NCBI GenBank assembly: GCA_019694595.1
Contig: JAIBBQ010000005.1
Coordinates: 1-64,000, forward strand
Source: Myxococcaceae bacterium
GTDB taxonomy: Bacteria; Myxococcota; Myxococcia; Myxococcales; Myxococcaceae
DNA length: 64,000 bases
Direction of reading: 5' to 3'
The translations under genes were made by a program, and so were the position numbers. The notes under the pieces are model-generated. The model was given only the letters and a program-made list of their open reading frames with translations. It searched no databases and was not told where the DNA came from. Below are positions 61,774 through 64,000 of the stretch, in pieces; positions within the stretch are counted from its first letter, which is position 1, and every line of letters begins with the position of its first letter.

Positions 61774-62459
61774 TTCTTCTCCTTCACCGGCTCCGCCGCG
61801 ACGGCGGCCTTGCCCGCGGGCGCCTTCGCCGGGCCCTTGTCGCTGATGGTCAGCGACTGGATCACGACTTCCTTCACCGGGCGGTCGCCCGGCAGGCGCT
61901 CGACGTTGCTGATCTTCTCCACCACGTCGTAGCCCTGCACCACCTCGCCGAAGATGGTGTGGCGGTTGTTCAGGTACGTCGGCGTCGAGGTGGTGATGAA
62001 GAACTGCGAGCCGTTGGTGCCCGGGCCGGCGTTGGCCATCGCCAGGAGCCCCACCTTGTCGAAGCCCCGGCCCGACTGGAACTCGTCCTCGAACTTGTAG
62101 CCCGGGCCGCCGCGGCCGCTGCCTTCCGGGTCGCCGCCCTGGATCATGAAGTTGGGGATCACGCGGTGGAAGATGACGCCGTCGTAGAAGTGCTTCTTCA
62201 CCCCGGCGGCGGTCGCCTTCTCACCCATCGCCAGGCCGACGAAGTTGGCCACCGTCTTGGGGGCGTCCTTCGAGAAGAGCTGCAGCACGATGGTGCCCTG
62301 GTTGGTCACCATCGTCGCGTAGAGCGGCGTGCCCTTCTCGGCGAGCCCCATCCACTTGGCGCCGGTCGCGCCGGCCGTGGGCGGGGCGGCCTTGGGGGCA
62401 TCGGCGGCGAGCGCCAGGGAGGACAGCAACACGGTCGCAGCAAGCGTCAGTCGCGTCAT
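61770..62459 (-). CDS. Cyclophilin-type peptidylprolyl isomerase, soluble exported form, 229 aa
   Basis: A cleavable Sec signal (MTRLTLAATVLLSSLALA, with the site ALA-AD) and an Ala/Pro/Thr-rich linker lead to a cyclophilin domain (YDGVIFHRVIPNFMIQGGD, LLAMANAGPGTNGSQFFIT, LNNRHTIFGEVV) and an Ala/Lys/Pro tail. Compared with the other two it lacks the 8-10-residue loop after GE (WTHPANDQ-type insert) in the third beta-turn. First of the three tandem genes, 28 bases after rnc. Confidence 0.93.
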   Translation of the reverse strand: MTRLTLAATVLLSSLALAADAPKAAPPTAGATGAKWMGLAEKGTPLYATMVTNQGTIVLQLFSKDAPKTVANFVGLAMGEKATAAGVKKHFYDGVIFHRVIPNFMIQGGDPEGSGRGGPGYKFEDEFQSGRGFDKVGLLAMANAGPGTNGSQFFITTSTPTYLNNRHTIFGEVVQGYDVVEKISNVERLPGDRPVKEVVIQSLTISDKGPAKAPAGKAAVAAEPVKEKK

Positions 62460-62487
62460 GGCGCGCGGAAGCTAGACAAGCGCCTGC

Positions 62488-63207
62488 TCACGCTCCAGCG
62501 ACTTTTTCGGCCAGCGCCTGCAGCGCCGCCCGCGCCGCCGACTGCTCGGCTTCCTTCTTCGAGCGCCCGGTCGACCGCGCGTAGACCTCGGCGCCGATGG
62601 TCACCTCGACCTCGAAGACCTTCTCGTGGTCGGGCCCGCGCTCCGCCACCACCCGGTAGCGCGGCGAGAGCTTGAGCTTCTCCTGCACGCCTTCCTGCAG
62701 GAGCGTCTTGTAGTCCTGGCCGATCTGTCCGGTGGCCACCCCGGCCAGCGCGGAAGCGAAGAAGCGGTCGACGAAGGCCAGCACGCCGATCATGCCGTGC
62801 TCCAGGTAGACGGCGCCGATCACCGCCTCGAGCGCGTCGGCGAGCACCGAGCTCTTGTCCCGGCCCCCGGTGAGCTCCTCGCCCCGCCCGAGCTGGAGCA
62901 ACTCGCCCAGCGGCAGCGACCGCGAGACGCGCTCAAGCGCTTCCTCGTTGACGATCAGCGCCCGCAGCTTCGACAGCTCACCTTCCGCCGCCTGGGGAAA
63001 GCGTTCCATCAGCCGGTGGCTCACCGCGAGATCGATCACCGCGTCGCCGAGGAACTCGAGCCGCTCGTTGTCCTGGCACGGCTCGCTCTTGTGCTCGTTG
63101 CAGTAGCTCTTGTGGGTGAGCGCCGCGAGCGCCTGCGCCTGGTTCGAGAACCGCTGCCCCACCCGGGCTTCCAGCGCGGCGAGCCGCTCGGCAGGGCTCA
63201 GCTTCAC
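62488..63207 (-). CDS. rnc: Ribonuclease III
   Basis: Double-strand-specific endoribonuclease for rRNA and mRNA processing. A 239-aa protein with the RNase III signature NERLEFLGDAVIDLAVS, the second acidic cluster around VLADALEAVIGAVYLE, and a C-terminal double-stranded-RNA-binding domain (DYKTLLQEGVQEK to SKKEAEQSAARAALQAL). GTG 63207 overlaps the MeaB gene stop (GTGA). The rnc-era association is widespread, here split by the cyclophilins. Confidence 0.96.
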   Translation of the reverse strand: MKLSPAERLAALEARVGQRFSNQAQALAALTHKSYCNEHKSEPCQDNERLEFLGDAVIDLAVSHRLMERFPQAAEGELSKLRALIVNEEALERVSRSLPLGELLQLGRGEELTGGRDKSSVLADALEAVIGAVYLEHGMIGVLAFVDRFFASALAGVATGQIGQDYKTLLQEGVQEKLKLSPRYRVVAERGPDHEKVFEVEVTIGAEVYARSTGRSKKEAEQSAARAALQALAEKVAGA

Positions 63208-64000
63208 GAGGCCGCGCTCGCCAGCTCGTCGGCGAGCAGGTACGGGTCGGCTTCCCGGCGGGCGATGCGCTCGGCCACCTCGTCGAGCTTCCCTTTCTGG
63301 CGCTCGAGCCGGTCGAGGCCCGCGCGCAGCAGCCGGTCGCGCAGGAGCGAGAGGAACTGGCTGCGGGCCCGCGACCGCTCGCGCGCCGCCTTCTCGCCGG
63401 TGCGCTCCAGGAACGCGTGGTGCGCCGCGATGGCCTTCACCAGTTCGGGGAGCCCCTGGTCGCGCGCGGCCACGGTCTTCACGATGGGCGGTTCCCATTC
63501 TTCGGGGCCCTGGCGCTCGGCTTCCACCGGGCGGCCTTCGGCCTTGGCGCGCACCATGCGGTGGTGCGCGTCGTGGTCCATGGGCTTCTCGCGCACCGCG
63601 TGCCGCAGCTCGAGCATCGCGGTGAGCTCGCGCACCATGCGGTCGGCACCGTCGAGGTCGGCCTTGTTCACCACGAAGCAGTCGGCCACCTCGAGGATGC
63701 CCGCCTTGATCGCCTGGATGTCGTCGCCCATGCCCGGCACCACCACCACCAGCGTGGTGTGCGCCAGCTGGGCGATGTCGATCTCGTCCTGACCCACGCC
63801 CACCGTCTCCACGATCACCACCTCGCGGCCCATGGCGTCCATCACGCGGATGCAGTCGCCGGTGGCGCGCGAGAGCCCGCCCAGGTGGCCGCGGGTCGCC
63901 AGCGAGCGAATGAAGACGCCGGGGTCGGTGGCGTGCCCCTGCATGCGAATGCGGTCGCCGAGGATCGCGCCGCCGGTGAAGGGGCTCGACGGGTCGACCG
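63204..64000 (-). CDS. meaB: MeaB/ArgK-type GTPase, partial (5' end outside window)
   Basis: G3E GTPase that loads and repairs B12-dependent acyl-CoA mutases. The frame is open to the right edge; beyond the first internal Met the reverse strand reads DPSSPFTGGAILGDRIRM, a conserved MeaB segment, so the start lies beyond 64000. Visible are the RSLATRGHLGGLSRAT switch region, ETVGVGQDE (Walker B-like), VVNKADLDG (G4) and a helical C-terminus. The P-loop is outside the window. It is a likely partner of IcmAB 27 kb away and is translationally coupled to rnc. Confidence 0.93.
   Translation of the reverse strand, partial: VDPSSPFTGGAILGDRIRMQGHATDPGVFIRSLATRGHLGGLSRATGDCIRVMDAMGREVVIVETVGVGQDEIDIAQLAHTTLVVVVPGMGDDIQAIKAGILEVADCFVVNKADLDGADRMVRELTAMLELRHAVREKPMDHDAHHRMVRAKAEGRPVEAERQGPEEWEPPIVKTVAARDQGLPELVKAIAAHHAFLERTGEKAARERSRARSQFLSLLRDRLLRAGLDRLERQKGKLDEVAERIARREADPYLLADELASAAS

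Overview
The window is very GC-rich, gene-dense chromosome with strongly G/C-ending codons, many GTG starts and many 4-base stop/start overlaps. Several proteins point to a myxobacterium (phylum Myxococcota, probably the Cystobacterineae side): an AgmX/PglI C-terminal-domain protein, a PilZ domain of the kind typical of Myxococcus, many lipoproteins with Asp/Ala/Gly-rich linkers, and split coenzyme-B12 mutase genes. The assignment rests on gene content and composition only. No rRNA, tRNA, CRISPR array, insertion sequence or phage structural gene was seen, and no gap between genes exceeds about 150 bases.

Layout. 1-8926: housekeeping genes on the plus strand (tilS fragment, ftsH, folP, glmM, a hydrolase, then pdxJ, nnrD, tsaE), interrupted by one small minus-strand gene. 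8907-13422: minus-strand run hutU-hutI-class II amidotransferase-epoxide-hydrolase-like protein. 13501-18123: small envelope or unknown proteins, a large membrane protein resembling GT-C glycosyltransferases, and mrp. 18135-25892: a short-chain acyl-CoA oxidation block (hbd, crotonase, two acyl-CoA dehydrogenases) interspersed with envelope proteins. 25981-31005: a giant PHP-domain lipoprotein, a tail-anchored unknown and an aminotransferase. 31021-32590: a three-gene cassette of clearly lower GC. 32630-37663: split B12 mutase icmA/icmB with two genes between, then HMG-CoA lyase. 37669-46469: an unknown, a PilZ-Hsp70 fusion, a VWA lipoprotein, guaB and guaA. 46480-52928: minus-strand rhomboid-Sel1 protein, S46 peptidase and two envelope proteins. 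53618-64000: an unbroken minus-strand run meaB-rnc-three cyclophilins-era-der-yfgM-bamB-nudix-RNase H-like-histidine kinase.

How they fit together. The mutase has the Phe/Gln active-site pair of isobutyryl-CoA mutase rather than the Tyr/Arg pair of methylmalonyl-CoA mutase. It would therefore interconvert isobutyryl-CoA and n-butyryl-CoA, and the hbd/crotonase/dehydrogenase block about 10 kb upstream could oxidise the product. The MeaB-type GTPase at the right edge is the usual repair partner of such mutases. The right-hand run joins RNA and ribosome maturation (rnc, era, der) with outer-membrane assembly (yfgM, bamB) and three differently targeted cyclophilins.

Most notable items: the Icm-type mutase; the PilZ-Hsp70 fusion lacking the Hsp70 lid; the rhomboid-Sel1 fusion beside an S46 peptidase; the low-GC cassette with an apparent compensated frameshift; a perfect GC hairpin ending at the guaB start codon; a palindrome over a consensus -35 box before mrp; and three tandem cyclophilins with different targeting signals.
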